Shown one piece after another: positions 1 through 7,387 of a DNA stretch of 64,000 bases. Each line of letters begins with the position of its first letter. The first letter of the stretch is position 1. Below the pieces are notes generated by a model that saw only the letters and a program-made list of their open reading frames with translations, was not told where the DNA came from and ran no database searches. The position numbers and the translations under genes are program-made. Source of the DNA: Lewinellaceae bacterium (GTDB taxonomy: Bacteria; Bacteroidota; Bacteroidia; Chitinophagales; Saprospiraceae); the NCBI GenBank assembly GCA_020636105.1, contig JACJYL010000002.1:1764001-1828000 (forward strand). Reading direction: 5' to 3'.

Positions 1-1928
1 TCTTTTTGCTCCTGGGCGATTTTTTCCTTCACCGTAAACCGCACCCCAATGGTCATGCCGGGGTAAACAGGCTTGGTAAACCTACATTCTTCAATCCCGT
101 AATTCAACAAAACGGGTCCTTTTTTCGGGTCGACAAAAAGACCGGCCGCTTTTGACAATACGAAATAGCCGTGCGCTACCCGACGCTCAAAAATGGTCCC
201 TTCCAGGGAAGTGTCATCCATGTGGGCATAAAAATTATCCCCGCTGACATTGGCGAAGTTGGTAATATCACTCTCCGTGACGGTATGTTTGTGGGTGATG
301 ACCGTCTCACCTATCTCCAGTTCCTCAAAGTGTTTGCGGAATACATGAACCGGTTTTTCCTTATATTTTCCACCGTATTGATAAACGCCTGTAACCGCCG
401 TCACCATGCTTGGATGCCCCTGGATGGCAGTGCGCTGCAGGTAGTGTTTCACCCCGCGAATGCCCCCGAGTTCTTCTCCGCCGCCGGCTCTGCCCGGCCC
501 GCCGTGGGCAAGTAACGGCATAACAGCACCGTGGCCGGTACTTTCCGGGGCACTTTCCCGGTTGAGCATGAGTATCCTCCCATGCCATGCCGCCGCCTCG
601 GCGACATATTCCTGAGCAATATTTTCATCAAAGGTACAAATGGTACTCACCAGCGACCCCTTGCCCTTATTCGCCAGCTCAATGGCTTCTGTGAGATTTT
701 TATAGGGCATGATCGTACTTACCGGCCCAAAAGCTTCGATATTGTGAGAATCCTCTTTCACAAAAGGATCATCATTATAAAATACGATTGGGGAAAAAAA
801 GGCACCTTTTGATTTATCCGCGCCCACCACTTCAAATTTATCCATATCTCCAATGACCACGGAACAGCTTTCGCTAAGTAATTCTACTTTCCTGCGTACG
901 GTTTCCTGCTGGGATTTTGCCACCAGCGCGCCCATTCTGACGCCTTCCACCTGTGGATCTCCAATGGTAGTTTTAGCCAGGGCAATCCGCAGCGCCTCCT
1001 GAACATCCCCCACCAGGTTTTCCGGCACGATGATCCGGCGGATAGCGGTACATTTTTGCCCGCATTTGATGGTCATTTCATTGCGAATCTCCTTGATAAA
1101 CAGATCAAATTCCGGCGTTCCGGGGACCGCATCGGCTCCCAACACAGCCGCATTAAGGCTATCTGCTTCCATATTAAATGTCACGCCTTCTTCCGTCAGT
1201 CTCGGATAGGCTTTCAACATTTTCCCCGTAGCCGCCGAACCGGTGAAAGTCACCACATCCTGGGTTTGAGTTCCTTCCAGGATCCCTACGCCGCTGCCCT
1301 GCAACAACTGCAGTGCACCTTCAGGTAATATCCTGGAATCGATGATGTCACGTACCATGGCTTCAGTGAGAAAGGAAGACAATTCCGACGGTTTGACCAC
1401 AGCAGGCATGCCTGCCAGCAAATTCACGGCTATTTTTTCCAGCATCCCCCATATTGGAAAATTGAAGGCATTGATGTGAACAGCAATTCCGTGACGCGGG
1501 GTCATGATATGACGACCGATGAAGGTACCCTGCTTGGATAAATTGGCCATTTCCCCATCCACGTACACCTTACTGTCAGGAAATTGACGACGCAGGCTCG
1601 CATAAGCAAAAACCGTCCCGATGCCCCCGTCGATATCGATCCAGCTATCGGTTTTGGTGGCCCCTGTTTTATAACTTACCGGGTAGTAACTTTTCCGCAA
1701 CCCGTGCAAATGAATAGCCAGTTTTTTTAGCATCAATCCACGTTCCAAAAAAGTCATCTTCCTCAGAGCCGTACCTCCTGTTTTGCGGCCATAATCCATA
1801 ATGGCTCCAAAATCGAGCCCTTCAGTACCTGAAGTACCTATCAATTCACCGGTAATGGCGTTGAACTGAGGAATGCCTTCCCCTGTATGATCCGTCCACT
1901 TTCCCTGGATATAGTGCTGTAATTTCAT
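1..1928 (-). CDS. paaZ: PaaZ-like bifunctional oxepin-CoA hydrolase / aldehyde dehydrogenase (3' end cut by window edge)
   Basis: In phenylacetate breakdown PaaZ opens the oxepin-CoA ring with a C-terminal MaoC-type hydratase domain and oxidises the resulting aldehyde with an N-terminal aldehyde dehydrogenase domain. The frame is open from the ATG at 1928 to the window edge, giving 642 residues of an expected ~680. The ALDH domain fills roughly residues 1-510, with the catalytic cysteine in GQKCTAIRR (Cys293). The MaoC-like domain follows, with GDNFYAHMD near residue 565 and GPVLLNYGIE near residue 605. I checked that the start and the far C-terminal part are in the same frame, so there is no net frameshift. 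A promoter and a palindromic operator candidate lie just upstream. No other paa genes are in the window. The family call is firm; only the last ~40 residues are unseen. Confidence 0.93.
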   Translation of the reverse strand, partial: MKLQHYIQGKWTDHTGEGIPQFNAITGELIGTSGTEGLDFGAIMDYGRKTGGTALRKMTFLERGLMLKKLAIHLHGLRKSYYPVSYKTGATKTDSWIDIDGGIGTVFAYASLRRQFPDSKVYVDGEMANLSKQGTFIGRHIMTPRHGIAVHINAFNFPIWGMLEKIAVNLLAGMPAVVKPSELSSFLTEAMVRDIIDSRILPEGALQLLQGSGVGILEGTQTQDVVTFTGSAATGKMLKAYPRLTEEGVTFNMEADSLNAAVLGADAVPGTPEFDLFIKEIRNEMTIKCGQKCTAIRRIIVPENLVGDVQEALRIALAKTTIGDPQVEGVRMGALVAKSQQETVRRKVELLSESCSVVIGDMDKFEVVGADKSKGAFFSPIVFYNDDPFVKEDSHNIEAFGPVSTIMPYKNLTEAIELANKGKGSLVSTICTFDENIAQEYVAEAAAWHGRILMLNRESAPESTGHGAVMPLLAHGGPGRAGGGEELGGIRGVKHYLQRTAIQGHPSMVTAVTGVYQYGGKYKEKPVHVFRKHFEELEIGETVITHKHTVTESDITNFANVSGDNFYAHMDDTSLEGTIFERRVAHGYFVLSKAAGLFVDPKKGPVLLNYGIEECRFTKPVYPGMTIGVRFTVKEKIAQEQK

Positions 1929-1951
1929 TATTATTTGGTTATTATTTTCTA

Positions 1952-1965
1952 CGAATGGTCGTTCG
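1952..1965 (-). promoter_or_regulatory. Candidate PaaR/TetR-type operator upstream of paaZ
   Basis: CGAATGGTCGTTCG is a near-perfect palindrome 24 bases before the paaZ start. It sits about where transcription should begin relative to the promoter at 1971-1999, so a bound repressor would block initiation. It differs at one position from CNAACGNNCGTTNG, which I recall as the site of the TetR-family regulator PaaR in Thermus. The palindrome and its position are seen; the regulator is inferred. Confidence 0.5.
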
Positions 1966-1970
1966 TTTAC

Positions 1971-1999
1971 CAAAGGTAAGGATTTGTTTCTTATGCAAA
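1971..1999 (-). promoter_or_regulatory. Bacteroidota-type promoter of paaZ
   Basis: On the minus strand the -33 element TTTG (1996-1999) is followed after 17 bases by the -7 element TACCTTTG (1971-1978). Both match the Bacteroidota consensus TTTG / TAnnTTTG exactly. Predicted initiation falls near 1964, inside the operator candidate. The -33 element lies in the T-tract of the upstream gene's terminator. Confidence 0.65.
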
Positions 2000-2039
2000 A
2001 AAAATCCCGACAATTGTCTAAGGAACCAATTGTCGGGAT
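1997..2039 (-). terminator. Intrinsic terminator of the 2087-3745 gene
   Basis: A perfect 13-bp stem (arms 2004-2016 and 2027-2039, ATCCCGACAATTG and its complement) with a 10-base loop is followed on the minus strand by eight T residues. This is a textbook rho-independent terminator 48 bases past the stop codon of the upstream minus-strand gene. Confidence 0.85.
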
Positions 2040-2086
2040 ACAGAGAAAAATTACTTTAAACTATTACATTTAGTCTTTAACCTTTC

Positions 2087-3745
2087 TCACGGTCTTTCTA
2101 CACAAACTTCGGCATAAATACGTGCGGCCTGAATCAGTCCGTCTTCGGTATGTTCAATTTCACCGGCACCCACAAGTTCCGCTAAATCTGCGCAATCTTC
2201 GAAATATTTAGCCAATCCTTTTTTGAACAACAAAAACGGCGTACTCGAAGTAGATGTGGGAGCGGGTTCTCCTTTTTTCAATAAGGCAAATTCAACTTTT
2301 TTATCCCCTAATTGATCATCAAAAGGATAATATTTAAACAACTGGATTCGTGGTGAATCATAGATCACTTCGAGCAGGTGTTTCCCTGCCATTTTGTTTC
2401 CTTTGGCACCGGGCGTAAAATCCATCACTTTAAAAGATCTTCCATTAAAGGCAAACCCCTGAATTTCAGAAGGATCTAAAGTGTTGGCAACCTCCTTTCC
2501 ATCTACCTTATAGTTGAAAATAATATTACCCTTAGGTCCGAAAACAAGATCATTTCCATCTTCAGTATTGACAATAACATCTCCTTCTATTTCATCACCA
2601 TTGGCCAATACAAGTGTCCCTGTCATACTCGCACTATCTTCCTCATCCTCTTCCGGAGCGGCCACGTCAATGTTATTACTCGGTGGAGTGGCTGATGCTA
2701 CATCAATGGCGAAGTGGCGGGAAGTAACGCCATTCAACTCAAAGGATTTTTTCAGCTGTTCAATTTTGTCGACATGTCTTTTGACCGCACCGTCTTTATA
2801 GTCAATTTCAATACATTGTTTGGCGTATTTTTCCGCATTTTCCAAATCGTCCATCCAATAGTAGGCTATGGCCAGATTATATAAACAAGCATAACGAACC
2901 TTTTTAAGGTTTTTATCATCGACAGGATATTTATCATAATTCATCCAGAAATCGATGGCAGGTTTTAAATCTGTAGCAAGGGCTTCAGCGGGGGCGTCGG
3001 CTTTTACTTTTTCAAAGGCAGCTTTGGCTGTTTCATACGCTTGCAGGAAAGATTCATCTTCAAATTTTTTGGTCACCTTAAGTTCTTCCCGCTCGCTTCT
3101 GGCAAGATAACCGTATAAATAATTGATGTCTCCGTTAACAGAATTTACCGCATTCCTGACATAGGAAGCTGCGCTGCTATTTACTTTGCTCAACCTCCTA
3201 TTCTTCCAGTCTTCATAAGCCTTGGAATAGGTATTGAAAGAACCACCTTTGATTTTTTCTATATCTTTTGCGTCCGTAACATAAGTCTCGTGAAGCAGGT
3301 TACCATGATAATCGTACACCATGTATTTCACAGGAATATAGTAATGGTATTCCATATAATAACTCGTGGTTTTGGAAACTTTCCCATCTTTGGACTTACT
3401 TTCGGTTACCTTCGTTGCCATTTCGTTTTTCACGACGCGGGCATTTCCTACCGACACATTAACGCGCACATGGGCATTTCCGTTAACTTTTTTGAAGCCA
3501 CCCAGGTTGATATTTTTTTCCAATCCGGCTTGTGTCAGATTCCCACTTTCAAAAATGGAATGTCCGTTCACATAACCGCTGCCGTAGAAATTGACTTTGT
3601 AAGTGGTGAATTCGTTGTCCAATGGTTTTGCAGGTAATTGAGTGTAGGCAATGTCAAATTTTTCGTTCTTAATTTTCTGGGCTGAAAGCTGGAAGTTAAG
3701 ACAAAACAAGGCTGCCATAAGCAGTGTAATAATTTTGCTTTTCAT
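2087..3745 (-). CDS. Secreted protein of unknown function with TPR-like middle region
   Basis: This 552-residue protein starts with a clear signal peptide (basic MKSK, hydrophobic core, LSAQ cleavage site), so it is exported to the periplasm or outer membrane. Residues ~285-335 look like a helical TPR-type hairpin (NLAIAYYWMDDLENAEKYA). After a short acidic linker (PEEDEEDS) there is a beta-rich segment (GTLVLANGDEIEGDVIV) resembling small domains seen in other Bacteroidota envelope proteins. I do not recognise the family and assign no function. It is a single gene: a -7-like element lies upstream and a strong terminator downstream. Codon use and composition are like the neighbours, so nothing suggests recent transfer. 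Confidence 0.85.
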   Translation of the reverse strand: MKSKIITLLMAALFCLNFQLSAQKIKNEKFDIAYTQLPAKPLDNEFTTYKVNFYGSGYVNGHSIFESGNLTQAGLEKNINLGGFKKVNGNAHVRVNVSVGNARVVKNEMATKVTESKSKDGKVSKTTSYYMEYHYYIPVKYMVYDYHGNLLHETYVTDAKDIEKIKGGSFNTYSKAYEDWKNRRLSKVNSSAASYVRNAVNSVNGDINYLYGYLARSEREELKVTKKFEDESFLQAYETAKAAFEKVKADAPAEALATDLKPAIDFWMNYDKYPVDDKNLKKVRYACLYNLAIAYYWMDDLENAEKYAKQCIEIDYKDGAVKRHVDKIEQLKKSFELNGVTSRHFAIDVASATPPSNNIDVAAPEEDEEDSASMTGTLVLANGDEIEGDVIVNTEDGNDLVFGPKGNIIFNYKVDGKEVANTLDPSEIQGFAFNGRSFKVMDFTPGAKGNKMAGKHLLEVIYDSPRIQLFKYYPFDDQLGDKKVEFALLKKGEPAPTSTSSTPFLLFKKGLAKYFEDCADLAELVGAGEIEHTEDGLIQAARIYAEVCVERP

Positions 3746-3823
3746 AAGTCTAATTTTGTTAATTAATAGAATTTTTCAATTGTTTTATTGGGTAAAGAGC
3801 GCTAACAATTTACCAAATCGGCA

Positions 3824-3831
3824 CAAATATA
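3824..3831 (-). promoter_or_regulatory. -7 promoter element (TATATTTG) upstream of the 2087-3745 gene
   Basis: TATATTTG on the minus strand matches TAnnTTTG, about 80 bases before the start codon. The nearest TTTG (3845-3848) is only 13 bases away, shorter than the usual 17-23, so only the -7 element is well supported. Confidence 0.35.
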
Positions 3832-3952
3832 ATTAAAAAAATGACAAATAAAAAGTTAATAACTAATTTGATTTCACTTCTACCTTATCACCCGATCTAC
3901 AGCTCCTTGATTTTTGAAATCAATTCCCCGAAGCAATTATTTTTTGACCATT

Positions 3953-5164
3953 CTACCTAAATATTTTCTTCAAACTCACCTTCTGCCCCGTCGTAACATC
4001 CTCATTTTTAAACACACGAGAGGCCAACCAAAGCGCAATTACCGCGTAAGCCAATACCGAAGCCGCCACCACGCTGATGAGCACAACATCATATGTGCCT
4101 TTGAGTACTGCCCCTAAAGCCAGGGCGATGTTCAACATAGGAATCAAGGCCGTTGTCATCGATAATTCCATGCCCGGCATCTGTGACAGCACTGCCGGAA
4201 TGATGATCACCATCATCATGGGCGACACATAACTTTGTGCTTCTTTATAGGAATTGGCCAACTGTACCACCGCCAGCGTAAGTGCCGCCAGGAAAATCGT
4301 CGTCAGAAAAACGATGAGGCCGATCCACAACCACCCTTGGGTTGAGATGCTGAGGGTGAAAGACCCCAGCTCATCCCCGGCCATCAATTTAACCTGGATG
4401 AACATGGCCACCATCAAACTCAGCACGTTCATGATGGCAGAAATGAGGCCGATGGTGAACACCGCCAGGAATTTTCCGGCAATGATTTCTTCCACCTTAA
4501 TGGGCGCGGTAAAAAGGGTCTGCAAGGTCTTGCGCTCCTTCTCTCCCGAGGTAATGTCGATGGCAATATAAACACAGCCGACAAAAATGAAGATTAGCAA
4601 CAGCATGGGCAAAAAGGAGCCGAGGATCTTCCCGGCAATCTGTTCGTCCGATGCCAGATTGACCTCCTGAATTTCAACCGGGTGGATGAAATCAGGATCC
4701 AGGCCCCGTTCTGCAAGTCTTTGCTGGATGATCTGCTCTTCATAGGTTTTGATCATCCCAACAATCTGTCGCTTACGGATGCTTACCAGGTCCTTCGAAT
4801 CGTCGTAAAATATTTCCACATTTATGGTTCCCGCCAACTCACTATTTTCGGTGATTTGCAATCCAATGGTGGTTGACAAAGTATCAATCATCTCCCGGGT
4901 AAAGGGAATTTTCTGAACATTGAGGTTGGGCATTGCCTCCAGCGACTTGACTATTGGAGCATCCCCTGCTTCCGGGTTGACCAGCAGGGTGACCTTTTCT
5001 TCGGCCATTTTCACCTGTTGACTTTGTCCTACTTTTCCGATGAGCGTAAAAAGCACAGGATAAGTAAAAAACGGCAACAGGATGATGAGATAGATCATAC
5101 GTTTGTCACGCAAAACCTCTTTGATCTCTTTTTTGAATATGGTGGTAATGATATTTTTTCTCAT
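3953..5164 (-). CDS. ABC-2 type transporter permease, NatB-like
   Basis: This is the membrane half of an ABC exporter, probably the partner of the ATPase immediately upstream. The first ~35 residues give one membrane helix (YLIILLPFFTYPVLF). A long extracytoplasmic domain follows (about residues 50-195), then a cluster of about five helices. The segment GEKERKTLQTLFTAPI before the second helix bundle is typical of the NatB/CPBP group of ABC-2 permeases. I take the ATG at 5164, giving 403 residues. The upstream in-frame start at 5218 would overlap the ATPase gene, whereas 5164 leaves a 10-base gap after its stop. NatAB exports Na+ in Bacillus, but relatives carry other substrates, so the substrate is open. 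Confidence 0.88.
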   Translation of the reverse strand: MRKNIITTIFKKEIKEVLRDKRMIYLIILLPFFTYPVLFTLIGKVGQSQQVKMAEEKVTLLVNPEAGDAPIVKSLEAMPNLNVQKIPFTREMIDTLSTTIGLQITENSELAGTINVEIFYDDSKDLVSIRKRQIVGMIKTYEEQIIQQRLAERGLDPDFIHPVEIQEVNLASDEQIAGKILGSFLPMLLLIFIFVGCVYIAIDITSGEKERKTLQTLFTAPIKVEEIIAGKFLAVFTIGLISAIMNVLSLMVAMFIQVKLMAGDELGSFTLSISTQGWLWIGLIVFLTTIFLAALTLAVVQLANSYKEAQSYVSPMMMVIIIPAVLSQMPGMELSMTTALIPMLNIALALGAVLKGTYDVVLISVVAASVLAYAVIALWLASRVFKNEDVTTGQKVSLKKIFR

Positions 5165-5174
5165 GGTTGATTTT

Positions 5175-5924
5175 TTATTGTAAAGGAGCGGAAACCAAAC
5201 TAAAAAAGGCCTCTGCAAGGGTACTTTTTCCGGTCACATTTTTGGCTTCGGAAATGGTACCATAATGCCTGAGACCTCCTTCATGAATAATGGCAATGCG
5301 GTCACATAGCCTTTCCACTTCATCCAGGTGATGGGTGGAAAAGATGACTGTTTTCCCTTCTTCTTTCGCCATTTTCCGGATAAACTGAAGGATAAATTCG
5401 CTGGCCATTATATCGAGTCCGGTAGTAGGCTCATCGAGTATCACTACACTTGGATCATGCACCAGGGTGCGGACGATAGAAACCCTTTGTTTTTGCCCGG
5501 TCGATAATTTTTCACAATAACGATCCTTAAAATCATTGATTCCGAATACCTCGGCGAGGCGTTCGATACGGTCTTTCAATTCTTTGGGCGGCACTTCGTA
5601 CAAGGTTCCGAAATACTGGAGTAGTTCCAGAGGTTTCAACCGCCTGTAAAGATCCATATCGCCTGTGAGGAATCCAAGGGATTTGCGGGCGTTGATCTTT
5701 TGGGTTTTCATGGAATTCCCATTAATGAATGCATCCCCTTCGGTAGGCGTCAACAATCCGGAGAGCATTCTCAAGGTTGTCGTTTTACCGGCTCCATTGG
5801 GTCCCAGCAATCCGAATATCTCGCCGGATTTGACCTCGAAACTAAGATCATTCACGGCACGCAACTGTTCGAAATCCTTGGAAAGATTACGCGCTTCAAT
5901 TTGTACTTGCATAAAATTGGACAT
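5175..5924 (-). CDS. ABC transporter ATP-binding protein, NatA-like
   Basis: This 249-residue nucleotide-binding protein has all the ABC motifs in order: Walker A GPNGAGKTT (residues 41-49), signature LSTGQKQR (~140), Walker B VVILDEPTTGLD (~160) and H-loop STHHLDE (~196). Length and organisation fit single-domain exporter ATPases of the NatA/CcmA group. It is the first gene of a two-gene minus-strand operon with the permease at 3953-5164. It would act on the cytoplasmic face of the inner membrane. A second in-frame ATG (MQVQIE) lies four codons downstream and could be the true start. Confidence 0.92.
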   Translation of the reverse strand: MSNFMQVQIEARNLSKDFEQLRAVNDLSFEVKSGEIFGLLGPNGAGKTTTLRMLSGLLTPTEGDAFINGNSMKTQKINARKSLGFLTGDMDLYRRLKPLELLQYFGTLYEVPPKELKDRIERLAEVFGINDFKDRYCEKLSTGQKQRVSIVRTLVHDPSVVILDEPTTGLDIMASEFILQFIRKMAKEEGKTVIFSTHHLDEVERLCDRIAIIHEGGLRHYGTISEAKNVTGKSTLAEAFFSLVSAPLQ

Positions 5925-6059
5925 TTGTTAATTAGTTCGGTGCCTAAAATAATAATCCGCTGACGAGCAGATGAAATTTATCGACAAAATAAAGGTTAAA
6001 GTTGATGGGGAATGCAGGAATTAAATTCATCTGTTTATTTTTACGCAAAAAACAAACTT

Positions 6060-7118
6060 ATGCAAAGAAGACAATTTGGAAAAAAGATGGCCACAGCCCT
6101 CCTGGCCGGAAGTTTGATCAATCCAGGGAGTGTTTTTGCAAAAGGCACCCAGAGCAAGTATAAAAAAGTAGTAAAGCCTGCAAAACTCAAACCAGGGGAT
6201 ACCATTGGCCTGATTACTCCAGGAAGTTATATTTCTGATGAGGGACTGGAAAAAGCGGTTAAGAATGTTGAATCGCTGGGATTTAAAGTAAAGCTCTCAA
6301 AAAATATCCGCGCCCGGCGAGGCTTCAATGCCGGTACTGACCTGGAACGATTACTCGATCTGCATACCATGTTTGTAGACAAAGAAGTGGCAGGAATATG
6401 GTGCGCCCGCGGCGGATATGGATGCACAAGGTTATTGCCTTACATCGATTACAACCTGATCAAAAAACACCCGAAAGCGCTCATCGGGTACAGCGATATC
6501 ACGGCCCTGCTGAACGCCATTTATCTCAAAACGGACCTCGTTGGTTTTCACGGCCCCGTAGGTGCTTCGGAATTGACAGATTACACCAAAGAAAATTTCC
6601 TGGCCGTTTTGGTCGAAGGGAAAGCCAGCCATGTCATCCAGCTTTCGGAGAACAACAAAACCAATGAAGATACCGCCTACCATGCCCGGCAAATTCGCTA
6701 TGGAAAAGTGGAAGGCAGGTTGATCGGAGGCAACCTTTCTCTGCTCGCTTCCATGTCCGGAACAGAATGGGAACCGGATTACAAAGATACCATCACCTTC
6801 ATTGAAGACGTAGGCGAAAAACCCTACCGCATAGATCGTATGCTTACTCAACTCAGCCAAACCGGCAATTTCAAAGAAGCTGCTGCACTGGCTTTGGGTA
6901 TTTTCAATGACTGTGGGGCGCCCAAAGAGGAGGATTCCCTCTCCCTGGATGAAACCATAAATGGTTACTTGAGCGAACTCACTCTGCCAAGCTTTTACGG
7001 GCTTTCATTCGGGCATATCAAGGATCAGTGTACATTACCGGTTGGCATCATGGCCGAATTGGATACCAGGTTGCAGACGCTTACCCTGATGGAAGAAGCG
7101 GTGGAAACAAAAGACTAA
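6060..7118 (+). CDS. S66-family peptidase (LD-carboxypeptidase / MccF-like) with Tat-like signal
   Basis: S66 serine peptidases trim the terminal D-alanine of tetrapeptides in cell-wall recycling (LdcA) or cleave related amide bonds (MccF). Here the nucleophile is Ser145 in GYSDIT. The family's arginine/glycine loop (CARGGYGCTRLLPYID) precedes it, and the candidate acid and base lie in FIEDVGEKPYRIDRML and SFGHIKDQ. I start at 6060 rather than the upstream ATG at 6012 because this places a twin-arginine-type signal (QRRQFGKKM plus a hydrophobic stretch ending VFAKG) at the N terminus. That implies export of the folded enzyme, unlike cytoplasmic LdcA. Total 352 residues. Its stop codon lies inside a heptanucleotide repeat. 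Confidence 0.88.
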   Translation: MQRRQFGKKMATALLAGSLINPGSVFAKGTQSKYKKVVKPAKLKPGDTIGLITPGSYISDEGLEKAVKNVESLGFKVKLSKNIRARRGFNAGTDLERLLDLHTMFVDKEVAGIWCARGGYGCTRLLPYIDYNLIKKHPKALIGYSDITALLNAIYLKTDLVGFHGPVGASELTDYTKENFLAVLVEGKASHVIQLSENNKTNEDTAYHARQIRYGKVEGRLIGGNLSLLASMSGTEWEPDYKDTITFIEDVGEKPYRIDRMLTQLSQTGNFKEAAALALGIFNDCGAPKEEDSLSLDETINGYLSELTLPSFYGLSFGHIKDQCTLPVGIMAELDTRLQTLTLMEEAVETKD

Positions 7119-7148
7119 AGACTAAAGGCTAAAGATTAAAGATTAAAG
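7110..7148 (+). repeat. Heptanucleotide tandem repeat (AAAGAYT)n spanning a stop codon
   Basis: Five 7-base units (AAAGACT twice, AAAGGCT, AAAGATT twice) plus a partial sixth run without interruption. The TAA stop of the peptidase gene (7116-7118) is formed across the junction of units 1 and 2. Confidence 0.85.
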
Positions 7149-7149
7149 T

Positions 7150-7240
7150 AGGTTCAAGTTTAGCGCAGTTGAAAGGAGTGAAATCCCGTGCAAGTAATGC
7201 CGGGGCGAAATACCGTACCGCAGGTCGGGAGTGTTCAAAT
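7150..7240 (+). repeat. Dispersed intergenic repeat (family with 10885-11010 and 20800-20880)
   Basis: This segment carries GAAATCCCG, TAATGCCG and GGTCGGGAGTGTTC in the order in which they occur, on the opposite strand, at 10885-10950. The last motif also appears at 8946-8959. It is noncoding and lies between two + strand genes. Confidence 0.55.
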
Positions 7241-7308
7241 TGTATTAGGGCGGGGTTGTTCAATTAGGTACGTCATGAGAACGATTTGGACTTTAAATAC
7301 TGTGAGTA

Positions 7309-7340
7309 TTGGATTTACGGTGTAATCATGCTTATTTTTG
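7309..7340 (+). promoter_or_regulatory. Bacteroidota-type promoter of the GAPDH gene
   Basis: TTG (7309-7311) is followed after 21 bases by TATTTTTG (7333-7340), an exact TAnnTTTG -7 element. Initiation near 7347 would give a ~40-base leader before the ATG at 7388. Confidence 0.55.
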
Positions 7341-7387
7341 CGGCGAATTTTAAAACCTAACCATTTTTCAACCAAAAAAAATCGATC

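Noticed and set aside
1..1928. Suspected frameshift in paaZ because only short shadow frames are obvious there
   Set aside because: Translation from ATG 1928 stays in one frame to the conserved C-terminal motifs near position 56; the gene simply runs off the window.
3845..3848. -33 element for the gene at 2087-3745
   Set aside because: TTTG is present but only 13 bases from the -7 element, outside the usual 17-23.
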